A DNA stretch of 64,000 bases from Pogonophryne albipinna. Taxonomy: Eukaryota > Chordata > Actinopteri > Perciformes > Artedidraconidae. Below, piece by piece: positions 1 to 10,282 of the stretch. The position numbers and the translations under genes were made by a program. The notes below the pieces were generated by a model. It had not been told where the DNA came from, did no database searches, and worked only from the letters and a program-made list of their open reading frames with translations. How positions within the stretch are numbered: position 1 is the stretch's first letter; each line of letters opens with the position of its first letter. The DNA lies in contig CM053256.1 in the NCBI GenBank assembly GCA_028583405.1, forward strand, positions 3,962,424 through 4,026,423. The letters are read 5' to 3'.

Positions 1-218
1 CTTTTTGTGCATGTCCACCCTCCTTAATTGCCAAAGTCAGCAGAAATCACTTGGCAAGACATCACCGATTATTGTACTGTGTTAATAATCTTCTCAACCT
101 CTGCATGGTACTCAGGCAGTAAAACCTTATTGTCTTTAGTTCCAGTTTGTCACTTTTCTTCTCACTTTAAATGCACCTTAAATAAACAATCCTCTGCAGT
201 ATATTAAAACAACCTCAC

Positions 219-560
219 CTTCAACTTTCAAAGGTTCAGGCGCTGGCTTACTGACACCTTCCCTGCAGTGTCTCTCCACCCAGAGCTGGAGATCTCTGCA
301 GTAATAGTCCTGCACCTCCCGTAGAACCTGCAGGAACCTTTGGCTGCTCTCCTCAGTGGCACACACCATCTCCATGGCCTGGGCCACAGCATTGGATGGT
401 GACCTCTCCAGCAGGGACAGGTAGTGAGCAGGAGAAAGCACCTCAGCATCACGCAGCCAACGCAGCAAGGGAGCAGGGTGATCCAGAGTCAAGCTCAGCA
501 GCAAGTCCCTCTGAGACCGGAGCAGGTGCTGAGCTGAGTTCATGGCTTTGGAATATACTG
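219..560 (-). CDS. CARD-like (death-fold) protein, single exon of a partial gene
   Basis: On the minus strand an acceptor (cag) ends near 561 and a donor (gtgagg) begins at 218, bounding one open exon. The likely start ATG is at 543-541, giving about 108 codons in the window. The protein is a helical Leu-rich module, starting MNSAQHLLRSQRDLLLSL, with a central LLRWLRDAEVLSP and an LQLWVERHC end. The size, helix pattern and 'L..AEVLS..HY..L' spacing resemble the CARD of NLR-type or inflammasome adaptor proteins. After about residue 96 it turns Pro/Lys-rich, like a linker. CARDs mediate homotypic assembly of immune or apoptotic signalling complexes in the cytosol. Later exons would lie left of position 1, so the full architecture (NLR or adaptor) cannot be seen. 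Family assignment is by pattern only. Confidence 0.55.
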
Positions 561-1612
561 TCAGGAGGAATACAATAAATACATGGTCAATACACAATAT
601 ATACATTAAGAGAAATATGTCTTACTTATCATTTACACTCAGTAAACTATTATAAAAACTCAATATGGAAAATACATTACCATGCTTATTCATTTGAAAT
701 TCTTACCTTAACGAAATATGTTATTGTTCTCTGTCACCTTTCCTCTCGTCTATTTGTGCCATTGCACTTTTGTGTTGGCAGTGCTGATAGTGTTCTGCCT
801 TAAGGTGCAGGGAGGAGGAGTGCATTGACTTACTGCAGACAGCAATTCAAAGCATAATTCAAAGAGTCCATAGTTCAAAGTGTTCATTCTTTGTCCCTGC
901 CTCTGATGCATCGCCTATGTTTGATCTTGCAGAAACATGCCAATCAAGTGACTTGGTATTATTGCCATTATGAAGCAAAATATCAAACTATTATGCATTT
1001 CAAATGAAATAAAACGTACTATACAGTAAGTATACTGTGTGTATATTATATAGCAGTATTATATTTGTATGTATTTGTGTGTAAATTAACAGATTGACCA
1101 GCAGTCTAAACAGTATCTGCTCAAATACAAAATGTTTATCTTGACACTTTTTACTTTTCCCTCCGTCTTCTTACACAACTGCTCTGACCTACTTATAATG
1201 ACGGATCTTTATTGTTGACAGAACGGATACAAATCAGTGTCAGGCAGAAAAGTTAATCATTAATTTGTTTTGTTCAACTTTCGATGGAGTTTTACCACTA
1301 TCACTTTTCTAACACTGTTAGAGGTTTGGTTGGGACAGTGTGCGTAGACAGAGGGAATCAGAAATGAACACATTTGGTGTTTGGAGTCTTTGAGGAAATG
1401 GCCAGCAGCATGAGAGTGACTCACCCTTTGTCATGTGTTGTCTCATAGATACTTGCTGAGGTCTTTCTTTCCGAACCATTCCTCATCACTTGAAAGAGTA
1501 TTTGAATATGTTTACATGTTAAAATAAACGTGGGCAAGTTGTTAACCTACCACTGCTAAATTCAAAATGATCCTCAGTGGTCTGTTATAAATCTATGTGT
1601 TACGCATAGCTG
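561..1612. other. Intergenic region between divergent CARD-like and MAG-like genes
   Basis: AT-rich sequence with no convincing exon or repeat. It must hold upstream sequence of the minus-strand CARD gene and of the plus-strand Siglec, which are transcribed away from each other. Confidence 0.5.
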
Positions 1613-1613
1613 A

Positions 1614-1700
1614 TATAAAAGATATTGGAAGAGTAAGAGGATGTATTAAAGTGAAGTCAGGAGCACGATGTAACACTTCCCCCTCTTTGCTCCTTTGTTC
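1614..1700 (+). promoter_or_regulatory. Candidate core promoter of the MAG-like gene
   Basis: A TATAAAA motif lies at 1614-1620, about 120 bp before the start ATG at 1742. A purine/pyrimidine stretch at 1673-1690 contains aacacttcccc, whose complement has the GGAAGT core used by ETS/PU.1 factors of blood cells. That would suit a leukocyte receptor, but it is only a motif match. Confidence 0.35.
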
Positions 1701-1741
1701 ATCCTTTCCTCTGTCTGTGCTGGCAGAGCAGGGTTGCAGTC

Positions 1742-4700
1742 ATGCACGTTGACACTGTCTTCCTTCTGTGTCCTCTCATTTTTGGTGAGTAATTAATATT
1801 TAAATTAACTAGCTTCAGATATCTGTATAAATTGCAAAGTTATTCTTTATCAAGTCATGTTATCCTAAATAAATTATCCCCTATTTTTTGTCTCCTGCAG
1901 AACATACTGTAGTCAATGAATCCTGTTTCTTTAATAATTACAAGCTCATTTATTATCTTGATATAAACTGGCAACACTTTTTAATTCTTAATTTCTTTTT
2001 TGAATATATGTACATGCCCTTATCTAATAGTGTTTTACTTTTTGTCTATCTTCACTTTTGCTGTAACAATGTGCATTTCCCCTATGTAAGACGAATAAAG
2101 GTATTCTGAGGCAATCTGATTCTGATTATTATCTGTTAATAAAAGTTTAATATATATGCAAATAATCCCTAAACCAATAAGGATAAATTCACAATATCAA
2201 TGTACAAAACGCTTAATAGTAGATTTTCCAGAGCAAAAACTGCTGCTATGTTGGGGATAGGGGTTCTTCCCGTTTCTAAAAATACATCTGTTGCAAAACT
2301 GTCCTGGTCATGTTATGCAGACAGTGCAGCTAAATACAGCAGCTTTAACCTTTGATTGTCTACAAATGTGTTCAGTATTATGAGCTTTCTTTAAGATATA
2401 AAGGCTTGGAACACTAATGCTTTAATTGGCCATGTTCCCTGCAAATGGTCTCTCGCTTAATTCTGCTCAAAGTTTAAACAAACATGAACACATCATACAT
2501 GAACAGTTATGAGGCAACTAATGGCAGGATGGCTTGATATAAACCTGCTGTCTACTGTGATTTGAACCTGATCCTACTGTGTAGACCTTGGCCTAGTAAC
2601 ATGTGATCCTGTGTATGGATATTGGTAATTATTTCCAGTTCTTTATCCCAGCAGCAGCAGCCTTGTGGAGGAGGGTCCAGGCTGTGTCCCCTGTGCCATC
2701 AGTCCCTGCACATGTCCAAGCACTGGTGGGCTCCTGTGTGGTAGTCCCCTGCTCATTCACCCCTCAAACTCCTCACCCTCTCAAGGGGAGGAAGAGGGTG
2801 GACGTTCGGATTAGGTTCAGAGGTGGTGGACACATCTTTTCACTCCGCAGCACAGCTTTTAACAGCGAGGACAGAGATCAAGTGAGTCGGGATTTCCAAG
2901 GCCGGGCGTCTCTCTTTGGGCGAATTGCAGATGGAGACTGCTCAGTGAAGATCGAAAGGATCAGCCAGGACAACTCCCGGGAGTTTGAGATGGCTCTGAA
3001 GAGAGGGGACGAGTTACTTTGGGGGAAGCCAAGGAGCTTCAGTCTGGATGTTGTGGGTGAGTGGGGGGGGGGGGGGTTGCTATATTCTCTCTTTCTTCTC
3101 TCATAAAATAAGTTGTTGCTTTGGAACTTTGACAACAAGATAATGTAGGCTTTTCAAAGCTTCAGAATTTGGAAAGATAAAAGTGTAGAGTATAAATACG
3201 GTATAAAGTTAAAAACAATTACCTGAGAAAAAAAAAAATAGCCAAACAAATAAATACAAATACATATCTAAAATGAGCGGTATAGAACAAAGTTATTTTC
3301 TACAAGGAAACAAAAGAATTTGGAATCATCCACCCTAAATACACAACCACTTTTGGGATGATTGATTGAATATCTTTGTAATGGACATTACAAAACTCGT
3401 CTGTGCTCTTTTAGAACTTTTGTTTTCATGACACAGTATAGTAAAAGCAAAGAGTTGATGGAGTTATTCCTCAATGACAGACACCCCTGAGGCTCCTGTC
3501 ATCAGCGGCATGTTGTCAGCCACAGAGGGGCAGCTGGTCACGCTGAACTGCTCCGTCAGATACTCCTGTCCCTCCAGACCCCCGACCCTTCGCTGGAGCT
3601 GGGAGAGAGGAGACTGGCCCAACGGCACTGAGCCCGCGGGGGTGCAGACGCTCCACCCCGAGCCCCACAGGCCGATGTTACTCTCCACTCTGTCCTTCAC
3701 TGCGTCACACAAGGTGAAACCCAGGCTGAGATGTGAAGCCAGCTACCAAGGAGCCAAAGCATTATCCATGTCAAAGGATCTGCATGTGACCTGTAAGGAT
3801 GGCTTTGACTACTATCTTTGTGTTTCCTGGCTTGTTTGACACTGACACATTTTCTTTCTTTTTTTTATTGTCTTTAGTTTCACCCAAAGATGTAGTAATT
3901 CAGATCCAGACCTTGGTGGTGCAGGAGGGGGGCAGCGCCTTGTTGGTCTGCTCGTGTAAAGCCGACCCTCCGGTGTCAGTGTACCGCTGGTCCTACAGTC
4001 AGCACGGCCGCACGGTGCACCTCCACCATCGCACACACACAATCCGGGTGTTCAACGTGACCCGGGACATGAGGGTTCGCTGCTTAGTTCAAAACCAGAT
4101 TGGTCGAGGAGAGTCCAAGCCCACGCCGCTGAACATACAATGTAATACTTTCTTCTAATTTCTTGTACCCCTCCCTCTGATGGTCATACACACATTTGGA
4201 ATATTTGACAACAAGCCTCACCTACATGTGTTTGGTTTTTGCTGCTGACAAAGTAACATAAGCAACATAACACAAGTTTCACCGCCCTTTTGTGTTGAAA
4301 GTTTGTTTGAAATCCTGTGGGGGTCAGGGTTTTTTTCTGTTGCACACCCTACAGTGATGTAAAAGTGTGCAGATCACAACCTGGAGTACACTTTAACATC
4401 ACTGCAGCAAGGTGAAGATAAATCAATAGAGGTCGGCAAAAAACATGATTTTTTGTTGGCTTTGTTTCCATTTTTCTTTAAAGAGTTCTAAGGGTTTTTA
4501 AGAAAACGTTTCATGGTTCCCTTTTTTTATTGGAATGTAGCCAAATGCCACTATGTAAATGTTAACGTCACTTCAATGTCTGTATGGTTAATACGAAGCT
4601 ACTACCAACAGTCAAGGACTCGAGGAAGTTATGTGCATAAACATTGTACAATGGTAAATCGTTGTTTTTACACTGTGGTATGTTTCCAGATTAAACAAAC

Positions 4701-6246
4701 AACATATAACATCTAAATTAGTGAGCTTTAAAAGTGTATAGAGGTCATTTAATTTAATTTGGACCGAGCCAGGCAAGCTGTTTCTCTGTTTCCAGTGTTT
4801 GTACTCAACTAAGCTAGCAGCTTTCTGGCTGTGCAATAAAACCAATAAGCGTATTTTCAAAAAATGTGTTATCCTTTATAGTTAAAAAAAGAAGAAGAGA
4901 TTAAAAAGTTCCTCCCACACAAACAATACTTTAAAGGCTATCAGCGAAGTTGAAATGTGCTCTTTCTATCCTACAGATAAACCAGTGATCCTCCGGCTCT
5001 CCTCCACCTGTGTTGTGGAGTATCTGGAGGTGCTGTGTCACTGTTCAGTCGACTCCAAACCCAATCCGGCCATCACCTGGAGCGTGAATGGTACTGTTCC
5101 CCCTCGTGATTACAACGGGTCCGTAACATCTGAGCCCGGCGCGCTTACAGCCACTCTGAGGGGCCACATGGACAAACCTCTGACTGTCATATGCTTTGCT
5201 TTCAACGCACTGGGAAATGACTCCCTGTTGTTGCTGCAGGGAGAAGAAGGTGTGTTAACAGTTTTTAACTCTAACAAAGTCTCGAGCTCTGCCTCTTGTT
5301 TATTCACTCTGATATAGGGATGGAACTGAGACATCTGTGCAACATGCCTGCAGCTTGGAGACATAAGATCATTTGCTGAAGAATGCTGCAAAGATAACCT
5401 TGAGCGGTATTTTTTACAGATTTTCAGTTGTGGCAGTTTAATATGTATATATTTTTTACGTAAAAAAAAGCTAGCTCTTATAATGGAATATCTAAGTGAA
5501 GCTGCTACATTAAGCTTGAGGGTCAAGCAGTATTTCTGAAATGCCAAGAGTGGAACTATAATCCATGTAGTTAACCACCTGAGTTTCACATCTGATCCCT
5601 CGCTGCTTGTTTTGTCTTAAAACAGAGACAACCTTTTTGATGTGGTTGGTGATACCTGCTGTGTCCATCTGCCTGGTCTTATTCCTTCTGTCTCTTTCTT
5701 TCTACTGCTGCCGAAAGAGATCTGAAAAGTATGTGAAGCAAATCAGCCCTAAATAATGTTTCTCTAAAATGTTCTCACTTGCTTATTGTGAGTATTCATG
5801 TGCTGCTCCTTTCAGACATGTTCTGAAAAGACTCCCAGCTGTGTACCCTGAAGGAATGGGGATTTATCAGGATCAGATGCCCCTCTACATTAACTGCACG
5901 GAAGTGACTCATATCTACACCAACGGCAGCTACCAACTTGTATACCAAAACTGCACACCTAATTTTGTCCATACGAAGCAGGTAGGTACCGTCCTTTTCA
6001 ACAGAAGGCATTGCATTAAAAGAAAACATTAAATCTACAAATTATATATTTCCTATATTTGACGGATTAGCAACATTTGTGCTTTTTTTTCAGATCCATC
6101 CGATAGGCAGGAGAGGTGGGGAGAGAAGACGAAGAGGAGAGGGCGGAGGCATCGACAGACGAGAAGGTTTAGAAGTCAGAGGCACAAGAGAGGTGCAGAA
6201 TAATGTGGCCGATGCAGAGACGGCCATTTACTTGGAGATCATTTAA
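1742..6246 (+). CDS. MAG-like Siglec (sialic-acid-binding Ig-like lectin family) receptor, complete
   Basis: Eight exons: 1742-1784, 2652-3056, 3481-3792, 3878-4141, 4977-5249, 5626-5728, 5816-5981, 6094-6246. They have GT/AG borders and matching phases, and join to 1719 nt (572 residues plus stop). Residues 1-18 form a short signal peptide. The V-set domain (about 28-149) has the Siglec cysteine pattern (C43, C48 and E-strand C111). Three C2-type domains follow (150-253, 254-341, 342-432). The second carries the Siglec NCSVRYSC pattern, and the last resembles the membrane-proximal domain of MAG. A membrane span (about 436-459) ends in a CCRKR stop-transfer. MAG has five Ig domains; this has four. 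The tail has YxN motifs and ends AIYLEII, where MAG ends in a comparable tyrosine motif. It is probably a cell-surface inhibitory or adhesion receptor. The V-domain arginine expected to bind sialic acid appears replaced (A129). Orthology to mammalian MAG or CD22 is unresolved. Confidence 0.85.
1965..2136 (+). repeat. LINE-type 3' tail fragment in Siglec intron 1
   Basis: The end of this stretch (ctgtaacaatgtgcatttcccc, then gacgaataaaggtattctgag and ctgattctgatta) matches the form of 3' tails that recur across fish genomes. It has no coding part. It sits in the first intron of the MAG-like gene. Confidence 0.4.
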
Positions 6247-6625
6247 ACTCACTGTGGATAAGTCACAGGATCAACCTGATACATTGAACTCATTACACTT
6301 CATATTTTTTCTTACACTGATGGTAATGCATTGTTTATGTATATTTCAGTTATTGTAAATATCGTACATCCATACATACATTTTGTGATATCTTCAATAT
6401 TAGTCTCTTATAATCTCCAAATCGAACAAATGAAGTGTTTTCAGTCTTTGTCTGTAACCTGCGTCTGTGCTTTTTTATTTATAAATGAAGAAAAGTTTTT
6501 ATTTTAAATCACAAGCCCTCGTATTTGATTTGGTCTTACCGTTCTACTGCTCCAATTATTCACAACAGTTGCCGCATGTCTAACAGAAAGTGTTCCTCAG
6601 GCGATATTTTGGAGTTCCTCTAGAG

Positions 6626-7147
6626 CAGGGGAGTCAAACTCAAGGCCCGGGGGCCAAATCCGGCCCGCGACTTCATTTTATGTGGCCCCACAAGAGCTTG
6701 CAAAGAATATAATATGTTTATTATATGGTTACATGCCGCTTTACAGAAGCACATTGCCCATAAACTACATGTCCCACAATGCATCTCAAATTTGACTTTT
6801 TTTCTCGGAATTTGACTTTTTTTTTCTCCAAAAGTTACTTTTTCCCCAAAATTGCACTTATTTTTTTTTGTTTTTCCAGAATTTGGCTTTTCTTTTTAAA
6901 TCATTTTGTAACATGCGCACTGAAGAGACTTGCAATTGTTTGCCCTAGACTTCTTTCAGACGTAGTTAATTATGAAGTTATTACCCTATCCGATAATAAT
7001 CCAATGCAGAGGCAATAATGTAATATAATACATTATTTTATATATATTAAATATTTATTCTTATATAGTCTTATATGTAAAACTGGCCCTTTGAGTGCAA
7101 CCATGATGCTAATGTGGCCCGAGTTTAAATTGAGTTTGACACCCCTG
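6626..7147. mobile_element. Non-autonomous hAT element (522 bp), 8-bp TSD CTCTAGAG
   Basis: The terminal inverted repeats begin CAGGGGAGTCAAACTCAA on the left and CAGGGGTGTCAAACTCAA when the right end is read inward. Both ends carry GGCCC-rich subterminal sequence. The element is bounded by identical 8-bp direct repeats at 6618-6625 and 7148-7155. No transposase ORF is present. A 325-bp relative lies at 59528-59852. The TSD has a central TA, as in Buster-type hAT transposons. It lies between the Siglec and xrcc1. Confidence 0.9.
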
Positions 7148-7365
7148 CTCTAGAGGGAGAAAGACCGCAGCTCAACCTGTAATGCAATTTGCAACATTTA
7201 TTACATAAATGAGAAAGTGTTTCCCAGTGCTCATGAGAGAATATGCCTCACCAAAAGCAAACATGTCATTACAGGAAAAGCCCAGGAGTAATTTATAACA
7301 AGAATAATGGCTCTGTTCTATTACGTTTCTCAGTAGGGGTTGCCAGTGTGAAGAAAGCTCTACAG

Positions 7366-9258
7366 CAGCGGTTCCCAACCTTTTTCAACTCAGGGCCCAG
7401 TTAAGAATTTAAAAAAATTGCGGCCCACATTCAACCATAAACAATAGGGAGGCTAAATAAAGTTGTGATTGGTCAATTCAGAACATGTGACATGTTGTAA
7501 ATCCAGTAGAACAGACCACTGTCAAGGACTGTGATGACCGTTGCTAAGGAGCATAGATATATATAAACACTAGATGACTCACCCGCGCTGCTGGCCAATG
7601 GAGACCGACGTTGCCACATGGCGGCCATCTTGGCTGCTTCTCAGGTCGATTCAATGGATTCCTTGCGTCCCTCATTTGCGTCGTTTCCCTGCGTTTAGTC
7701 CCTCCCTCCAGGGAAGCATGGAGAGACGCAAGGAAACCACGAGAAGCAGGGAAATGAGTTTTAAGAGCAATGGGACGTCCTTTCTTCCGGAGCGTCACGT
7801 GAAGCGACGTCCGTTTGTGATGACTCCGCACAGCTGATCGTCTGACAGCAGCTCTGTCCCCGTTATTTTCACAAACACCCCCGCCTCTGTTAGTACACAT
7901 TTACTGACACAAACATTTGTATCATCTGTTGTAGACCCAAATACCTTAAATAAAATAAGAACTCATTCTCAAAAAAGATAAACGCCAAAATGTATAAACG
8001 AAAAAAGCGATCATGAAAATGTTTCCAATAAATGAATAAAATGATTTTTGACCACTTTGTTGTTCAGATATATCACATATTTGTAACTAAATTATACATT
8101 AATTTAAACAAAACACAGTATAGACTGAGGAGTGACAAATCAACTTCCGATGATACCGAGGACCGACGAGCGAGGAAATGAAAATAATCGACCTGAGATG
8201 CAGCCCTTGCCACAGGCAGCTCGCTCATTCATAACATTATGTCTATAGTGAACTATTGAAATAACCGTAGATTGCTCCATTTTCAACCAGTTTGGTTTGT
8301 TATAAACATCAAAGATGTAGTTATGATACTGCATACTTATAATTATAATCATGAACTTTTTTTTTTCAACATGTGTTGTTGTCTCCTGTGTATCATAGCC
8401 ATGCTAATAACGTTTATATTAAACCAAACCGTTTGTAAATCAGTCAATATTTCAGCGAGTTAAGAGTATATTTGTGCAGATCACTCACCTTACAACAGCT
8501 GTAGCAGTAGTTGTTGACTGTGGCAAGATGGCCACCAGTGAGCTACGCTGGCGACTCCCCCTTGAGCCATCTAGTGTTTATATATATCTATGCTAAGGAG
8601 GATCAAGAAAGAGAAAGGAAAAGAGGTTCAAATAAAAAGAAAAACGTAATAATTAAAATGTTTCCACACAAATCATAATGTTTTGCAAATTATTTGGCGC
8701 ATATATTGAATTTACATTTACACCCTTTAATATTGTATTTGGGCTTTTAGATGAAGACCGCACACAGTTAATAAATACAACTATTCTTCTGGCTAAAATA
8801 CATATTTTTAAAAGTCAATCAAGGAGTAATCTTAATTTAAGGTTTTTGAAGAGTAGATTCAAAATACAATTTCTTTTGAAAAAAATTATTGCCACAAAAA
8901 TCAAAGGGTGGCTCAACACGCCATGAAATGGGAAATAATTATCTCTAACGAAGAGTGGGATTAAAGAAACAATAAATATGCTTGCCATGTTGTTTTTTTG
9001 GTGGTATTTGGTTGTCAACCTATTTCTGTTTGTGAAATGTTGAAGTGGTCCTACTGACTGTATCTTTATTTCTTCTGTTTTTGTTTTGTTGTTGTCTGAG
9101 AGATGGGATTGTCATCTCCTATATATTATTGTTATGTCCATGTTTGTGTCTTAAGCATGTAAAAAAAAATAATAATAATTGAAATTACATTTTTTTAATT
9201 ATTTGCAATGCCTTCGCGGACCACTAGGGGGCCGCGGCCCACAGGTTGGGAACCGCTG
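7366..9258. mobile_element. Non-autonomous hAT element (1893 bp) with a nested insertion, TSD CTCTACAG
   Basis: The ends CAGCGGTTCCCAACCT and AGGTTGGGAACCGCTG are inverted repeats. Duplicated CTCTACAG sites flank them at 7358-7365 and 9259-9266. The internal sequence is AT-rich with no transposase domain that I can recognise. The element is split by the separate element at 7552-8592, so its own length was about 850 bp. Confidence 0.9.
7552..8592. mobile_element. Transposon nested in the 7366-9258 hAT element, 8-bp TSD CTAAGGAG
   Basis: Perfect terminal inverted repeats of about 25 bp start CATAGATATATATAAACACT, and the right end is its exact complement. Direct repeats CTAAGGAG flank it at 7544-7551 and 8593-8600. 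The 1041-bp interior includes a GC-richer stretch (7570-7880) with short open frames on both strands. These show no recognisable domain, and I do not call them genes. An 8-bp duplication fits the hAT or P superfamilies; the TIR does not settle which. Confidence 0.85.
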
Positions 9259-9266
9259 CTCTACAG

Positions 9267-9660
9267 GACATGATACTGTAAAAGCTAAATGGAAAGGAGC
9301 CTTTTTTATGAGCAACCATTTATCACATCGTTCACACACAATGGTAAGCATTTGTTGTTAGAACAGTCATACAAAAATACATGATCAATACATAAACTGT
9401 TGTAGTTTAACGTTCACATCTAACTTACATATAGGATTTCACTTTTTATAGATTTCTAAATGCTCTGTTGTCAAGGGTTGTTTCCATAGTTAGATTCTCT
9501 GTTTTTCTGTCATGTTGGCGTAAATGAGAGGAGATGAAAAAGTGTGTTGCTTACAAGAACACTTAAACAAAGACTGGAAACGAACAGGAGTCATTGTTTA
9601 ATGTTTTTTATTCTATTTTTTTGTAATACATTTGAATCCTGTCTTTAAATGTGTAGGTAC
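9267..9660. other. Spacer, nothing recognised
   Basis: AT-rich unique-looking sequence between the hAT cluster and the upstream region of xrcc1. No exon or repeat signature is seen. Confidence 0.4.
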
Positions 9661-9663
9661 AGT

Positions 9664-10282
9664 CAGCGCCATATATATTCTCTCTATATGGCGCTGGGTA
9701 GCCTACAGTATTTGAAGATATTTAGTCTGACTGCGGTACAGTTCCTGAACGATTGGTGGCGATATAAATATATCGGTGCTGCTATTAACAGCAGAAGAAG
9801 AACCGAAAGCTCTGATTGGATGAAAGTGCTGTTAGAGAATTGCGTCACAGGACGACACAGGCCAGGCTTTTGGTGGGAATATGAGTTCGCTTCCACGTAT
9901 ATATATCTCAAATTAAATCCATCCATATATGTTTTGTAATGTTAGATGCAATACCAACATGACTGGCTATGTGTCAAGTACATAACCGATTCAGAATTTG
10001 TGCGTAACATCATTTTATGTTTGATAAAACCACCAGGCTAATCAGGGAAAGTTCACTCCGCCTATTGTTTGCTAGCATGCTATCACGTTAGCCAACAGTA
10101 TATCTGACTTCAACTTTAAGTCAATTTAATTACATTTTGAAGGCTACATTTACAGCAGCTTGAAGGACATCTTGTGCTTTATATCTTCTTAATTGGTTAA
10201 CATAGCGTTTAGTGGTTACGCAGCGCTCAGTTGGTTTATTTAACATCACATTAGCTAATTCAACCTGTCAAGAATCAACAAC
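9664..10282 (+). promoter_or_regulatory. Upstream region and 5' UTR of xrcc1
   Basis: No TATA box sits at a sensible distance from the xrcc1 ATG, as expected for a housekeeping repair gene. Visible elements are a 12-bp inverted repeat (CAGCGCCATATA, 9664-9675 and 9685-9696), an ATTGG (inverted CCAAT) near 9815, a CRE-like TGCGTCA at about 9841, and CCGCCTATTG near 10058. The transcription start cannot be placed by eye. Confidence 0.35.

Noticed and set aside
4142..4976. A missing fifth Ig exon of the MAG-like gene
   Set aside because: No frame with paired cysteines and Trp and with flanking splice sites was found; the phases of the neighbouring exons already join.
7544..7900. Open frames on both strands of the inner transposon (118 and 87 residues)
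   Set aside because: They overlap each other, include the transposon end itself and show no domain; GC-rich composition explains them.
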